Shown piece after piece: positions 63,567 to 64,000 of a stretch of 64,000 bases of DNA; within the stretch, counting starts at the first letter, position 1; each line of letters starts with the position of its first letter. The DNA is from Arthrobacter cavernae. Lineage in GTDB: Bacteria > Actinomycetota > Actinomycetes > Actinomycetales > Micrococcaceae. The translations under genes were made by a program, and so were the position numbers. Location of the stretch: the NCBI RefSeq assembly GCF_017368795.1, contig NZ_JAFNLL010000021.1, positions 36,340-100,339 of the forward strand, written 5' to 3'. A model generated the notes under the pieces. The model was not told where the DNA came from, searched no databases, and was given only the letters and a program-made list of their open reading frames with translations.

Positions 63567-64000
63567 TCAGGCGAAGGCGGAGATTCCCGTGATGGAGCGG
63601 CCGATGATCAGGGCCTGCACGGTCTCGGTGCCCTCGTAGGTGTGGATGCCCTCGATGTCGGCAAAGTGCCGGGCCACGCGGTTGGCCAGAAGGATGCCGT
63701 TGCCGCCGAGCAGGTCGCGGGCATTGGAGGCGATACTGCGGGCCGTGCGGGTGCAGGTGAACTTGGCGAGCGAGGCCTGCGCGGGGGTCAGCACGCCTTC
63801 CTCGTCCAGCCTGGTCATCTGCATCACCATGAACTGCATGGTGGCCAGTTCCGAGTGCATGCGGGCCAGGCGTTCCTGCACGATCTGCGAGGCGGCCAGG
63901 GGCCGGCCGAACTGCCGGCGCTGGGCGGCGTACTGCACCGCCGTTTCGTAGCAGGCCGTGGCATGCCCGACGGCGGACCACGCCACCCCGAGCCGGGTCG
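63567..64000 (-). CDS. Acyl-CoA dehydrogenase, C-terminal part (runs off window)
   Basis: The visible 144 or so residues are the C-terminal helical domain: CYETAVQYAAQRRQFGRPLAASQIVQERLARM, then DLLGGNGILLANRVARHFADIE and TYEGTETVQALIIGRSITG, the last containing the Tyr-Glu-Gly block with the usual catalytic glutamate. This form is closest to glutaryl-CoA dehydrogenases. The 5' end is beyond the window. Confidence 0.9.
   Translation of the reverse strand, partial: TRLGVAWSAVGHATACYETAVQYAAQRRQFGRPLAASQIVQERLARMHSELATMQFMVMQMTRLDEEGVLTPAQASLAKFTCTRTARSIASNARDLLGGNGILLANRVARHFADIEGIHTYEGTETVQALIIGRSITGISAFA

Overview
High GC content, Micrococcaceae-type gene content (mannitol PTS, non-phosphorylating sugar-acid catabolism, DtxR/IdeR-type iron box, DUF4383 and DUF456 membrane proteins) and frequent GTG/TTG starts with 4-bp ATGA/GTGA overlaps suggest a soil actinobacterium of the Arthrobacter/Pseudarthrobacter group. 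This is an inference from content; no rRNA, tRNA or CRISPR array was seen.

Layout. 1-3800: type I restriction-modification genes hsdM-hsdS, an Mrr-type nuclease and the 5' stub of a HipA-like kinase. 4287-8672 (minus): a five-gene run made of an Lgt-like membrane acyl/glyceryl transferase homologue, a Tes-like radical SAM enzyme, two small membrane proteins and an MFS carrier. It sits inside the restriction locus, because hsdR follows at 8879, with a GIY-YIG-like protein and a 2H phosphoesterase after it. 13860-18886: an asparagine/aspartate utilisation operon (GntR regulator, asparaginase, aspartase, permease). 19000-26344: a complete non-phosphorylative L-fucose pathway (fucosidase, mutarotase, dehydrogenase, lactonase, dehydratase, ketodeoxyfuconate dehydrogenase and hydrolase) with its own GntR regulator and a shared operator-like motif. 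26443-27908: ISL3-type insertion sequence remnants flanking a DHFR/RibD-like gene. 27977-31867: an Lrp-type regulator divergent from an MFS carrier and an M20 amidohydrolase.

32020-38672: a small conserved-looking protein, a GNAT-AAA+ fusion, a transmembrane terpene cyclase-like protein, hipBA with palindromic operators, an HD (SpoT-like) hydrolase, a serine hydrolase and gluQ. 39020-46319: two Lrp regulators, a LysE exporter, an ArsR/SRPBCC pair with a perfect operator palindrome, a repeat-type hypothetical protein, DUF4383, a NarL-type two-component system and DUF456. 46412-55786: malic enzyme, TetR, several MFS carriers, RraA-like protein and a CycA-like permease. 55903-61969: mannitol PTS (mtlA, mtlD) with a TetR regulator, divergent from ptsI-ptsH; together they supply the whole phosphate relay from PEP to mannitol. 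62029-63205: a MIP18-type Fe-S factor, an iron box and a ferritin with a His/Gly-rich tail. The window ends inside an acyl-CoA dehydrogenase gene.

A short intergenic repeat family (GAGAGAGCGTC type) occurs at least four times between 40.7 and 63.6 kb and encodes the C-terminus of the LysE-type exporter. The part most likely to be new biology is the lgt-like/radical SAM membrane cluster at 4.3-8.7 kb.
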